Assembly (NCBI GenBank): GCA_018266215.1
Contig: JAFEAV010000066.1
Location: forward strand, 1-35,488
Source: Cyanobacteria bacterium SZAS LIN-3
GTDB lineage: Bacteria; Cyanobacteriota; Vampirovibrionia; Obscuribacterales; Obscuribacteraceae
Direction: 5' to 3'
DNA length: 35,488 nt
Numbering within the stretch: the first letter of the stretch is position 1; every line of letters begins with the position of its first letter. Shown one piece after another: positions 22,777 to 31,031 of the stretch. The position numbers and the translations under genes are program-made. Under the pieces are notes generated by a model. That model was given only the letters and a program-made list of their open reading frames with translations. It was not told where the DNA came from and made no database searches.

Positions 22777-25593
22777 ATGGTAAGAAGTGCCGGATCGTCG
22801 CCGCTAAGACGCCCCTCCAACTCCCGGGGCGGGTCGAGCACTGGCTCTCGTTCGCAAAGATCGAGAGATTATGACGAGGACGACGATGTGTACGAAGGCG
22901 CGCGGGAGCGAAGCGGTCGCTCGGATTATGAAAGCGAAGACGTCTCGATAAACGGCAGAAGGATGCCGATGACGTCCAACCCATCGTTCAACAATGTTGT
23001 GGCCGGTTTCTACAACCAGCTGCCCGAGGCCCTGCGCAACATGTTGCCCATTGGCCAGGACGAAGGACATAACGAAAACGCCGATGGCATGCCGCCTCCG
23101 GACAGACGGGGCGCGACCAGCTGGCAGGACGTATCTTTTATTTATTCCATTCCCGGCGAGGACGAAGAAGAAGGCCTGGTCGTGCTCTGCGACGGCAGCT
23201 TCCGTAAATACATTTCTTGCAAGGGCATCAACGCTCTGCTCTTCGACGAAGCCGACCGCGAAATGATGGCCCGCACCTTTGCCAACTTCGCCAATTCCTG
23301 CGATTCGGACATCCAAATCATCATCAAAAGCCGCAACTTGTCGGTTGATGAATATCTCTCGCGTTATCAAATCCTGCTCAAGACAGACAACGATTATCTC
23401 AAGTGGTACGCCGATTACACCGATAAGTGGTTCCGCCGGGTTCAGGACGTTACCTTCGTGCCCGAGCGCGAGTTTTACATCGTCATCAGCTATCATCCGC
23501 CCGATTGCAAAACCGGCAAGATGTGGAACGGCCGCCGCTCGATTCAAAAGCACGAAGAGTATCTCGAAACTCTCAACCGTTACGTCAAGACTGCCTGCGA
23601 ACAGCTGCGCTCGTCCAACCTCAAGCCTGCCATCTTGAGCCGTAAAGAGACGCGTAATTTGATCTATTCGGATCTCAATCCTTCTCTCTATGAAAAGGAT
23701 CCCGATGCTCCGCCTTCTCGCCCCAATGTGTCGGAAGCCTCTACACTAGCCGGTTCTGCCATGAAGGTGACCGACGAGTATATCTGGCTCGACGGCAAAT
23801 ACATCGGCACCCAGTATATGTTCGCCACACCCCATGAAACATGGATGGGCTGGCTTGTAGACCTGCTTACACTCTCTGTCGAATACACACTCTCATTCTT
23901 TATCCATCAATGCGATCAAGACAGGGTGCGCAAAGAGCTGAAGTTTAAATACAGAATCGGCCACGTGGCATCGACTCAGCTGGCCACGCCTGACCTTGAG
24001 GGCCTGGAGTCAACACGATCGGCCGCGGCAGCCATTCAAGAATTTTTGAGAAGCTCCAACAAAGCCTTTGATGTCTCTCTCTACATCACCACTTTTGCCG
24101 ACTCGCAAGAGCATCTGGCGCAAAACATGGATGAAATCCGGCGCGTATTTAAAAACCGCGGAGCGCAGATGGACAGAGGTCAGATGTTGCAGCTTGATCT
24201 CTGGCAGTCAACACTGTCTGTCGGTGTCGACAAGATGGCTACCATACACAGGGTGATGTCACCGATTGTCGGCACCATGTGGCCGTTCTTTACCGCTTCC
24301 TGCGGAACGCCTGACGGGGTGCCCTTCGGCTTCGCCCTGGCCTCAAGAGAACCGGTGCTGCTCAACCCATTTTTCCGGGGACAGGGTAAAGACGCTAACA
24401 ACATGTTCGTCGTAGGGACAACCGGGGCGGGTAAGTCTTTTGCCGTGTCCATGCTGATCTTGCGCTTGTTGCCTCTGGGTACGCGCTTTGTTTTGATAGA
24501 CAAAACCGTAGACAAATTTGGTGCCTATAGATTCATCACAGAGCTTCTCGGTCCGGAGCTTTGTGCGTATGTTGACCTTGGTCCAAGCTCCGGTTTTATC
24601 TTGAATCCTTTTGACCTGGGGCCTGAAGATAAGCCCGGGGAGCCCTCGGCCGACAAAGTCAGCTCACTGCTGGCGCTGTTGGATTTGATGTTGGCGCCGG
24701 AAGGACGAGAAGAATTGTCCGTCGAAGAAAAATCCCTGCTCGATGGTTTGATCAAAGTGGCTTACATGGATGCCAGCTTCCGTGGTGTCACACCGACTAT
24801 GTCCGACCTGGCGAAAGTGACTGCCCAGGCCGCTGCCGATGAAGTCGATCCCCTGCAGCGCGATCGCCTGCAGCAATTCGCCAGAGGCCTTTCGCTGTTC
24901 ACCAGATCCGGTGCCTTCGGCGGACTTGTCGACGGTCAGACAAATATCGATACCGAAAAATTATTCATCGTATTTGATACCAGAGAAGTCAACGAAGCAA
25001 GACTTGAACGTATCGCAGTGTTTATCCTGGCTGACTTTATCCGACGCAAGGCCGCCGACTCCAAGGCGCGCGGTGTGCGTTTCGCCGCCATCATAGACGA
25101 GGCCGCGACTCTCATGCGATTCAAGGCCGGGGCCAGACTGCTGGATGACCTTTCGAGAAGAGCCCGACACTACGGTATGATGCTCGTCTCCATCACGCAG
25201 CAGTTGAAAGACTTTTTCCGCCAGGCGGAGCAGGCCGATTCGGTTGTGAAAAACTCACACATGAAGATCCTTCTGCGCCAGGACCCGTCTGACTTGAAGA
25301 TGCTCAAGGAGACCCTGCGTCTGACCGACGCCGAGACGGTTGCTATCGAGCAGTTCAGTCGCGATGAGGAGAAAAGAAAAGACAGTCAATGTCTGCTTAT
25401 CGTCGGTGCAGTGCACGGTACTATCCGTCTTGTGCCCAGTCCTATGGACTACTGGATCTGCACGTCCGAGCCAATCCGCGACATACCTAAGCGGCGCGCG
25501 ATGATCGAAGAAGTAAAACAGAAAAATCCCAAGATGCCGCATACCGATGCCTGTCGACAGGCTGTGTATTACCTGGGATTGCAGCATGAGTAA
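22777..25593 (+). CDS. VirB4/TraC-type T4SS ATPase (938 aa)
   Basis: The first about 70 residues are Arg/Ser/Asp-rich and disordered. The N-terminal half then matches the CagE/TrbE/VirB4 component region (SLVDEYLSRY-like segments, LWQSTLSVGVDKMATIHRVM before the nucleotide domain). Walker A is GTTGAGKS at 547-554 and Walker B is AAIIDEA with D774-E775; SITQQLKDFFR follows as the typical polar motif, and LRQDPSDLKMLKETLRLTD closes the domain. VirB4 is the conserved motor that energises T4SS assembly and substrate transfer at the inner membrane. Length is slightly above the usual 800-900 aa because of the N-terminal extension. It lies between the PrgI-like and VirB8-like genes. This is the firmest T4SS marker in the window. 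Confidence 0.9.
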   Translation: MVRSAGSSPLRRPSNSRGGSSTGSRSQRSRDYDEDDDVYEGARERSGRSDYESEDVSINGRRMPMTSNPSFNNVVAGFYNQLPEALRNMLPIGQDEGHNENADGMPPPDRRGATSWQDVSFIYSIPGEDEEEGLVVLCDGSFRKYISCKGINALLFDEADREMMARTFANFANSCDSDIQIIIKSRNLSVDEYLSRYQILLKTDNDYLKWYADYTDKWFRRVQDVTFVPEREFYIVISYHPPDCKTGKMWNGRRSIQKHEEYLETLNRYVKTACEQLRSSNLKPAILSRKETRNLIYSDLNPSLYEKDPDAPPSRPNVSEASTLAGSAMKVTDEYIWLDGKYIGTQYMFATPHETWMGWLVDLLTLSVEYTLSFFIHQCDQDRVRKELKFKYRIGHVASTQLATPDLEGLESTRSAAAAIQEFLRSSNKAFDVSLYITTFADSQEHLAQNMDEIRRVFKNRGAQMDRGQMLQLDLWQSTLSVGVDKMATIHRVMSPIVGTMWPFFTASCGTPDGVPFGFALASREPVLLNPFFRGQGKDANNMFVVGTTGAGKSFAVSMLILRLLPLGTRFVLIDKTVDKFGAYRFITELLGPELCAYVDLGPSSGFILNPFDLGPEDKPGEPSADKVSSLLALLDLMLAPEGREELSVEEKSLLDGLIKVAYMDASFRGVTPTMSDLAKVTAQAAADEVDPLQRDRLQQFARGLSLFTRSGAFGGLVDGQTNIDTEKLFIVFDTREVNEARLERIAVFILADFIRRKAADSKARGVRFAAIIDEAATLMRFKAGARLLDDLSRRARHYGMMLVSITQQLKDFFRQAEQADSVVKNSHMKILLRQDPSDLKMLKETLRLTDAETVAIEQFSRDEEKRKDSQCLLIVGAVHGTIRLVPSPMDYWICTSEPIRDIPKRRAMIEEVKQKNPKMPHTDACRQAVYYLGLQHE

Positions 25594-25599
25594 ATAGGG

Positions 25600-25968
25600 A
25601 TGGACAAACTATTTACGCCCAATAAGTATTTTGTGGGATTCTGCGCGGCTCTGGTCTTGATTGTTTTCGCCTGGAATTACACCCGCGATCAGATGCTCCT
25701 GGAAGAAGCCAAAGAAATTGGTCGGCAGCAAGCCGCCTGGAGCTGGCCATCGATGGGAATTACCACTACAATTGAAGATATAGATGCCAAGATTTTGAAA
25801 CGCACTGACAATGACGCCGAAATCGAAGTGCAGGGGAAACAGAAAATACAGGCTCCCGCGGATGCTCAAGCCCTGGCCGGCTCTGAGTCCAATTACAAGG
25901 CAATCCTGACTCTCTACAAACACGGTAACTCGCGAATCTGGCTGCTGGGAAAAGTGGAGGGCGAATAA
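25600..25968 (+). CDS. Single-pass membrane protein (122 aa), T4SS-associated
   Basis: A hydrophobic anchor at about residues 9-27 (YFVGFCAALVLIVFAWNY) is followed by a short helical linker and a compact alpha/beta part (IEDIDAKILKRTDNDAEIEV, then YKAILTLYKHGNSRIWLLGK). The layout of an N-terminal anchor with a small exported domain recalls VirB8-like proteins, but the domain is short and I recognise no family. It starts six bases after the VirB4 stop and ends one base before the next gene, so it is part of the same transcript. Confidence 0.65.
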   Translation: MDKLFTPNKYFVGFCAALVLIVFAWNYTRDQMLLEEAKEIGRQQAAWSWPSMGITTTIEDIDAKILKRTDNDAEIEVQGKQKIQAPADAQALAGSESNYKAILTLYKHGNSRIWLLGKVEGE

Positions 25969-25969
25969 T

Positions 25970-26536
25970 ATGTATTGGCGAGTGCAAAAGGTAGGACCGG
26001 AGCAACTGATAAGGCTCTACGGTATCCACATACTTCTCGGTTTGAGTTTAATCGTTAATGCTTTCCTCTGGCTGAGCAGGCCGTCCAAACCGGCCATGCC
26101 CAATGAGGTAAAACAAGACGTTGAAAAATTTGCCCGGCAGGTGACCATCAATTTACTTGATACCAGCTATATAACCTGCCAGGAAAACATGCTCAATCTA
26201 AAAGATGAGCTTGCTCCCAGTGTCGCCGCTACACTGGCTCAGGTAGGGGTTTTGCCGCGTAACGAACAGGACCTGCGCGCACTTGTCCTGGATATGAGTG
26301 AACGCAAGCAGATCTGCGCTGTGCGAATAGATCAGGTCAAAGTTTTTGATCCCGATGCCAACGGTTGTATACCGGTGCAGGTCAAGGGCGTTTGCGCCAT
26401 CCATTCGGCGGCCGAGACCGGTGAACGCAACTTTGTATTTACGTATTTGCTCGGCAGTAAAAAGGACAACGGCGCTCTGGTTGTGGCAAAATGGTCCGAT
26501 GACACGCCGGCACAGCCGGGCGGGGACGGGCAATAA
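25970..26536 (+). CDS. VirB8/TraE-like membrane-anchored protein (188 aa)
   Basis: GGAGG nine bases before the ATG supports this start. One anchor (about 17-36, IRLYGIHILLGLSLIVNAFL) is followed by a periplasmic region with a helical part (FARQVTINLLDTSYITCQEN) and beta strands (KQICAVRIDQVKVF, VQVKGVCAIHS, NFVFTYLLGS, GALVVAKWSD). A bitopic protein with an NTF2-like outer domain directly beside VirB4 is characteristic of VirB8/TraE, which nucleates the inner-membrane complex. Three Cys in the outer part may form disulphides. The sequence match is by pattern and is not strong. Confidence 0.5.
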   Translation: MYWRVQKVGPEQLIRLYGIHILLGLSLIVNAFLWLSRPSKPAMPNEVKQDVEKFARQVTINLLDTSYITCQENMLNLKDELAPSVAATLAQVGVLPRNEQDLRALVLDMSERKQICAVRIDQVKVFDPDANGCIPVQVKGVCAIHSAAETGERNFVFTYLLGSKKDNGALVVAKWSDDTPAQPGGDGQ

Positions 26537-26553
26537 CAGGGAGCTTAGGGCAG

Positions 26554-27189
26554 TTGTTTTCAGGCATTGTTGAAGAAGTAGGCGAGGTCATTGAGACCAA
26601 TGACTCGGCGGATGGACGCAGGCTCAAAATCCGCGCTCCCCAGACACTGAAAGACGCGGTCATGGGCGAGTCCATCAGTGTCAGCGGCTGTTGCTTAACT
26701 GTGGTTCAGTTTGAGGCTGATTGGTTTGCCGTTGATGCGGTGATCGAAACACTGCGACGGACTAAGATTGGTGCCCTTGAGCGTGGCTCCAGAGTAAATC
26801 TGGAGAAGGCCCTTAAGGTCAGTGACCGTCTCGGCGGCCACATCGTCACCGGCCACATCGATACTGTCGGCAAGGTGCTTTCCGTTGAACAAGAGGGCTT
26901 TTCCTACCTGGTTACTTTTGCGACCGAGCCGCGTTGGGCTCCGTATTTTGTCGAAAAAGGGTCTGTCTGTGTCGATGGTGTTTCGCTGACTGTGGCAGAT
27001 TGTGGGCCAATGCCGGAAAAGAACAGCAAAGATGAGTTCTGGTTTAAGGTAGCACTGATCCCACATACCTGGGATGTGACGACCCTGGGCCAGCTCAAAG
27101 CCGGCAGCGCAGTGAACATCGAAACCGACATTATTGCCCGCTACGTGGCGCGTTTGACGAATCATAATCTGGCTGCAGATCTGGTTTGA
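26554..27189 (+). CDS. ribE: Riboflavin synthase, alpha subunit
   Basis: The protein converts two 6,7-dimethyl-8-ribityllumazine molecules to riboflavin and a pyrimidine. A TTG start (with AGGG a few bases before) gives the canonical opening FSGIVEEVGEV. Two lumazine-binding repeats follow: VSGCCLTVV with GGHIVTGHIDTVG, and CVDGVSLTVADC with FKVALIPHTWDVTTLGQL. Length (211 aa) is normal. It begins only 17 bases after the VirB8-like stop, so the riboflavin genes look like the tail of the secretion operon. Two close repeats of its final coding bases lie just past the stop (see repeat entry). Confidence 0.95.
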   Translation: MFSGIVEEVGEVIETNDSADGRRLKIRAPQTLKDAVMGESISVSGCCLTVVQFEADWFAVDAVIETLRRTKIGALERGSRVNLEKALKVSDRLGGHIVTGHIDTVGKVLSVEQEGFSYLVTFATEPRWAPYFVEKGSVCVDGVSLTVADCGPMPEKNSKDEFWFKVALIPHTWDVTTLGQLKAGSAVNIETDIIARYVARLTNHNLAADLV

Positions 27190-27211
27190 GACTGGTTTGA
27201 ACCTGGTTTGA
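27181..27211 (+). repeat. Three 9-bp repeats at an 11-bp period
   Basis: CTGGTTTGA occurs at 27181-27189, 27192-27200 and 27203-27211, the first copy covering the end and TGA stop of ribE. GCAGAT (27175-27180) and ATCTGC (27211-27216) flank the set as an inverted repeat. The period of about one helical turn fits a protein-binding array, though slippage duplication is also possible. Confidence 0.6.
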
Positions 27212-27345
27212 TCTGCACCGCCTACCGGACCGACGAGTCTATAAATCGTTAATAATAGATAGCAAATAGTTCCTTTGTGGGGCGCCTGGGGCTATGCTTT
27301 CACTGTCGCTTGACATATATCGTGACATCATAAGGACCCGAGTTT
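27190..27345 (+). promoter_or_regulatory. Leader between ribE and ribBA, no FMN riboswitch seen
   Basis: The 156-base gap includes the repeat set, an AT-rich patch (about 27240-27270) and a TTGACA at 27310-27315 with no acceptable -10 at 16-18 bases. The conserved AGGGCAGGG and ACCGGCGGT blocks of the FMN riboswitch are absent on the plus strand. Control of ribBA is therefore unexplained. Confidence 0.4.
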
Positions 27346-28647
27346 ATGGAAATCCTCAAAGGCAACGGCAGCGGTGACGACAACAGAGACTTTGTCTTCA
27401 ACACAGTTGAAGAAGCATTAGAGGACATCCGGCAGGGCAAATTCGTCATTGTTTCCGATGATGAGGGGCGTGAGAACGAAGGCGATCTGGTCTGTGCCGC
27501 CGAGACAATCACACCGGAGATGATCAATTTTCTGGCCACTGAAGCAAGGGGCTGGATCTGTTTGTCCCTTACCGAAGAGCGTGCTCGCGAGCTCGAACTG
27601 CCGCTCATGGTCGAAGATAATACCGAATCTCAAAAAACCGCTTTTACAATCACAATTGATGCTGATACCAAATTTGGTGTCACCACCGGTATCAGTGCCT
27701 CGGATCGTGCCACCACGGTGAGGGTCGCTGTTGATCCTCACGCCAAGCCTGCCGACCTGCGCAGACCGGGGCATATTTCCCCCTTGATCGCCAGAGCCGG
27801 CGGTGTATTGCAGCGGGCAGGACACACCGAAGCCTCGGTAGACCTTGCTCGACTGGCCGGACTGAAACCTGCCGGCGTTATATGCGAAATTATGAATACG
27901 GACGGCACCATGGCCAGGGTGCCGCAGCTTGCTGAGTTTGCCAGACAACATAATCTCAAATTTATAAATATCGCCCAGCTTATTGCTTATCGTCTCAAGC
28001 GTGAGCGCTTCGTCATCCGTGAAGCCGAGTGCACCCTGCCCTCCGCCTATGGTGAATTCAAGCTTTACGCTTATCGCAACACGATTGACGGTCAGGAGCA
28101 TATCGCCATTGTCAGAGGCGATGTCGAGGGCAAAAATGATGTGCTCATACGTGTACACAGCGAGTGCCTCACGGGCGATGTATTCGCCAGCCTGCGCTGC
28201 GATTGCGGACCTCAACTGGAAGCCGCCATGGCCATGATCGCCAAGGAAGACCTGGGCGTGCTTGTCTATCTGCGTCAGGAAGGCCGCGGTATTGGCTTGC
28301 TCAACAAAATCAAAGCCTATTCCTTGCAGGAAGGTGGAGCCGATACGGTCCAGGCAAATGAGGCTCTTGGTTTTAAACCGGACCTGCGTGACTACGGCGT
28401 CGGTGCGCAGATACTCTGTGACCTTGGCCTGAGCTCGGTGCGTATCATCACCAACAATCCTCGTAAGATTGTCGGTCTCGAGGGCTACGGACTGAAGGTC
28501 ACGAATCGCGTAAGTATGCCGCCGTCATGCAACAGTCATAATCTCAGCTATCTATTCACAAAGAAAGAAAAGCTTGGCCACTGGCTTGAGCTTGGAACCC
28601 GCGCAGAAGAAATTGAGAAAAACGCAGTCACAGAAACGAGGAGCTAA
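27346..28647 (+). CDS. ribBA: Bifunctional 3,4-dihydroxy-2-butanone-4-phosphate synthase / GTP cyclohydrolase II
   Basis: This 433-aa fusion supplies both precursors of riboflavin. The N-terminal RibB half has DDEGRENEGD at 38-47 (acidic metal-binding loop), TTGISASDRATTVR and RPGHISPLIARAGGVLQRAG, with the HTEASVDLARLAGL histidine. The C-terminal RibA half has the zinc cysteines C274, C285 and C287 in SECLTGDVFASLRCDCG, then YLRQEGRGIGLLNKIKAY and ITNNPRKIVGLEGYGL. All key residues are present, so both activities are expected. The first 15 residues are a polar extension. It sits two bases before ribH. Confidence 0.96.
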   Translation: MEILKGNGSGDDNRDFVFNTVEEALEDIRQGKFVIVSDDEGRENEGDLVCAAETITPEMINFLATEARGWICLSLTEERARELELPLMVEDNTESQKTAFTITIDADTKFGVTTGISASDRATTVRVAVDPHAKPADLRRPGHISPLIARAGGVLQRAGHTEASVDLARLAGLKPAGVICEIMNTDGTMARVPQLAEFARQHNLKFINIAQLIAYRLKRERFVIREAECTLPSAYGEFKLYAYRNTIDGQEHIAIVRGDVEGKNDVLIRVHSECLTGDVFASLRCDCGPQLEAAMAMIAKEDLGVLVYLRQEGRGIGLLNKIKAYSLQEGGADTVQANEALGFKPDLRDYGVGAQILCDLGLSSVRIITNNPRKIVGLEGYGLKVTNRVSMPPSCNSHNLSYLFTKKEKLGHWLELGTRAEEIEKNAVTETRS

Positions 28648-28649
28648 GC

Positions 28650-29150
28650 ATGTCCCAGGCCGAACCAGAGATTATTGAAGGACGTTTGATCGCCACCGGT
28701 CTGCGCTTTGCCATCGTTGTCAGCCGCTTCAATGACTTCATCACCAAGCCTCTTGTGGATGGTGCCCTGGAATGTTTGAAGCGCCACGGAGCAGACCTGA
28801 AGGGTGTGGATGTCATCTGGTGTCCGGGAGCTTTTGAAATACCTCTGGTATGTAAGCAGGCTGCTCAGAGCGGCAGATATGACGGCGTGATCGCTCTGGG
28901 CGCAGTCATCCGCGGCGCTACGGCCCACTTTGATTATGTTGCCGGACAGAGTGCCTCGGGCGTCGCAGCGGTTGCCCTTGAGACCGGAATACCGGTGACC
29001 AATGGTATCATCACTGTAGACACTATCGAACAGGCCATTGAAAGGGCCGGTACGAAAGCAGGAAACAAAGGTGCAGATGCTGCCCTGGGAGCCATTGAGA
29101 TGGCCAATTTATTGGCTGCCATGAAGAGTCACGCTGAAGTCAAGGCTTAG
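28650..29150 (+). CDS. ribH: 6,7-dimethyl-8-ribityllumazine synthase
   Basis: The 166-aa protein joins the ribityl-pyrimidine and the butanone phosphate to give lumazine, the RibE substrate. Motifs are FAIVVSRFNDFIT near 23-35, CPGAFEIPLVCKQA, GAVIRGATAHFDYVAGQSA (with the catalytic His region), GIITVDTIEQAIERAG and KAGNKGADAA. Length and order are typical. A GAGGAG ribosome site lies within the end of ribBA. A ribD (deaminase/reductase) is missing from this cluster and must be elsewhere. Confidence 0.95.
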   Translation: MSQAEPEIIEGRLIATGLRFAIVVSRFNDFITKPLVDGALECLKRHGADLKGVDVIWCPGAFEIPLVCKQAAQSGRYDGVIALGAVIRGATAHFDYVAGQSASGVAAVALETGIPVTNGIITVDTIEQAIERAGTKAGNKGADAALGAIEMANLLAAMKSHAEVKA

Positions 29151-29193
29151 ATTCACAACCTCGCCATCCGAAAGTTTCACCCCACCCCACCCT

Positions 29194-29895
29194 ATGTCCG
29201 ATTACAGAATTAAACTCCTGCTGGTGGAAGATCACCACATTACGCGTACTGGATTGCGCCTCGCTCTCGAGCAGGAAGACTGCTTCGATATCCTGGGCGA
29301 AGCCGCCGACGGCAGCACCGCTGTCCGGTTGGCTCTCGAACTCAAGCCCGACGTCATACTCATGGACATCGGCCTGCCCGGCGGTATGAACGGCATTGAA
29401 GCTGCCTCCACCGTCAAGTCCAAACTACCGGGCTGCCGCATCATTATGGTCACATCGCATGATATGCAGGAAGACGTGATCGCCGCACTGGCAGCCAATT
29501 GCGATGGCTACTGCTTGAAAGATATTGACGGAGCGCAATTGAGCCGCGCTATTTTTTCCGTCTACAACGGCGCCATATGGCTTGACCCCAGTATCGCCAA
29601 AAAATTGATCAAGGTTTATGTCGGCCAGCCTCCGGCTAAGGTCGGTGGGGGTACGTCCGGCTCTCCTGCATCTTCGACCGGTACCGCTTCCGGTTCAACG
29701 GCCACCGTGCTCTCCGAGCGCGAACTGGAAGTCCTTTCCTTTGTTGTTGATGGTCTGACCAATCAGGAAATTGCCGCCAAATTGACAGTCAGTCCGGAAA
29801 CCGTCAAGACGCATATGCGACACATCATGGAAAAGCTTTCTGTCTCAGACCGAACCCAGGCAGCTGTGCGGGCGCTGCGCGATGGTCTGATCTGA
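29194..29895 (+). CDS. NarL/LuxR-type response regulator
   Basis: The receiver (about 6-120) has the acidic pair E12/D13, phosphoacceptor D58 (VILMDIGLPGG), T87/S88 and K109. A Gly/Ser/Thr-rich linker (about 148-168) connects to a LuxR-type helix-turn-helix (about 171-229: LSERELEVLSFVVDGLTNQE, then VSPETVKTHMRHIMEKLSV). All signature residues are present, so it should be an active phosphorylation-controlled transcription factor. The ATG has no visible Shine-Dalgarno; the preceding bases are C-rich. It converges with the kinase string on the other strand (5 bases between stops) and is the only DNA-binding regulator in the window, so it is the likely output of those kinases. Confidence 0.92.
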   Translation: MSDYRIKLLLVEDHHITRTGLRLALEQEDCFDILGEAADGSTAVRLALELKPDVILMDIGLPGGMNGIEAASTVKSKLPGCRIIMVTSHDMQEDVIAALAANCDGYCLKDIDGAQLSRAIFSVYNGAIWLDPSIAKKLIKVYVGQPPAKVGGGTSGSPASSTGTASGSTATVLSERELEVLSFVVDGLTNQEIAAKLTVSPETVKTHMRHIMEKLSVSDRTQAAVRALRDGLI

Positions 29896-29900
29896 TCGAT

Positions 29901-31031
29901 TTAATTTGCCGGTAAAGTGACGGTGATTGTGGTGCCTTGTTTGGGGCCGCTGGTGCAGGCTATGCGCCCACGGTGCAATTGCACTATGCGGTGACAGAGA
30001 TAGAGCCCCAGTCCGGTGTGGGCGACATAGTGTTTGCCCGGCACGCCCTGCCAGAATTTTTGAAATAGAACGTTCTGCGCGTCTTTGGGGATGACCTGGC
30101 CAAAATTGTGCACACTGATGCTCAGTTTGTTCGCCTCTTCGGAAAGCGCGATGGTGATTGTCTTGCCCGGCTCTGAAAAGGTGACCGAATTGGTAATCAA
30201 GTCGGTGAATAGCCTGGCCAGCGCTTCTTCATCGCCGCGGATCACTCTCATTTGCAGATTGTCCGGTATTTTGAGCTGGATTTCTCCGTCGAAGTCCTTG
30301 CTGCAGGCTTCTATTGCCCTGGTGATCGCCGCCGGGATATCCACATCTACCATTGATAGTTCGGCTGTGCCTGCTTCATATCTGTAGATCTCCAGCAAAC
30401 GTTTGACGAGACCCAGTTGATTTTGATTGCTTTTTTTCAGCGTCTCCACAAGTTCGGTTTGTTCGGCATTGAGAGGGCCGGGTTTGCCGGCCAGCAGGGC
30501 GTCCAGCAGTTTGGTGGCTCCAATAAGCGGTACGCGCATGTCGTGGGCGAGGGTGGCCACAAAATCCTGAATCAGAGCAAGTTTGAGGTTCTGCTCTTCC
30601 ACTCTCCTTCTTTCGATGGCATATCTTATGCATCGCACCAGAGAGTCGTTGCCTACCGTTTGTTTGACCAGATAGTCCTGGGCTCCCGCGCATACCGCTT
30701 GCAGGCCAAGACTGTCGTCGTCGGCGCTGGTCAAGATAATAACCGGGCAGCCGTAGGTGAGCTCTTTCAGGCGGTTGAGTGAGACCAGTCCCTTACTGTC
30801 TGGCAGATTGAGGTCGAGCAAAATAACATCCGGTGTCTCATTTTTCAACAGATTGACTGCGGCTTCCAGACTGCGGGCGCTGGTTATGTCAAACCCCGGG
30901 TCGGTGCGGCGTATCAGCAGCTGGCGGACAAATTCTATATAGTATTTGTCGTCTTCAATCATGAGCACCCGGACGACAGTTTTGTTGCTTGTGTGGGCAC
31001 CAAATTGTGTGGAGGAGGCTGTCATTTGCAT
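29901..31031 (-). CDS. Receiver-histidine kinase fusion (376 aa)
   Basis: Here the receiver is at the N-terminus (about 20-135) with D27/D28, phosphoacceptor D73 (VILLDLNLPDSKGL), T101 and K123. A helical dimerisation region with the H-box VATLAHDMRVPLIG (H163) follows, then a HATPase_c domain (N-box LFTDLITNSVTFSEPG, glycine box HTGLGLYLCHRIV). The usual DxGxG box reads HNFGQVIP, so the ATP-binding aspartate is replaced, though Asn-containing variants can be active. There are no membrane segments, so it is a cytoplasmic relay whose kinase is probably governed by its own receiver. Two ATGs compete: at 31031 or, forming an ATGA overlap with the upstream stop, at 31025. Confidence 0.9.
   Translation of the reverse strand: MQMTASSTQFGAHTSNKTVVRVLMIEDDKYYIEFVRQLLIRRTDPGFDITSARSLEAAVNLLKNETPDVILLDLNLPDSKGLVSLNRLKELTYGCPVIILTSADDDSLGLQAVCAGAQDYLVKQTVGNDSLVRCIRYAIERRRVEEQNLKLALIQDFVATLAHDMRVPLIGATKLLDALLAGKPGPLNAEQTELVETLKKSNQNQLGLVKRLLEIYRYEAGTAELSMVDVDIPAAITRAIEACSKDFDGEIQLKIPDNLQMRVIRGDEEALARLFTDLITNSVTFSEPGKTITIALSEEANKLSISVHNFGQVIPKDAQNVLFQKFWQGVPGKHYVAHTGLGLYLCHRIVQLHRGRIACTSGPKQGTTITVTLPAN

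Noticed and set aside
22777..25593. FtsK/VirD4-type coupling ATPase
   Set aside because: The long N-terminal CagE/TrbE-type region and the residues around Walker A/B and SITQQ fit VirB4/TraC; there is no N-terminal membrane region as in VirD4 or FtsK.
27310..27340. ribBA promoter from TTGACA at 27310
   Set aside because: No acceptable -10 at 16-18 bases; the bases there read AGGACC.
27190..27345. FMN riboswitch before ribBA
   Set aside because: ACCGCCTACCGG looked suggestive, but the conserved riboswitch blocks are missing on the coding strand and their order does not fit.
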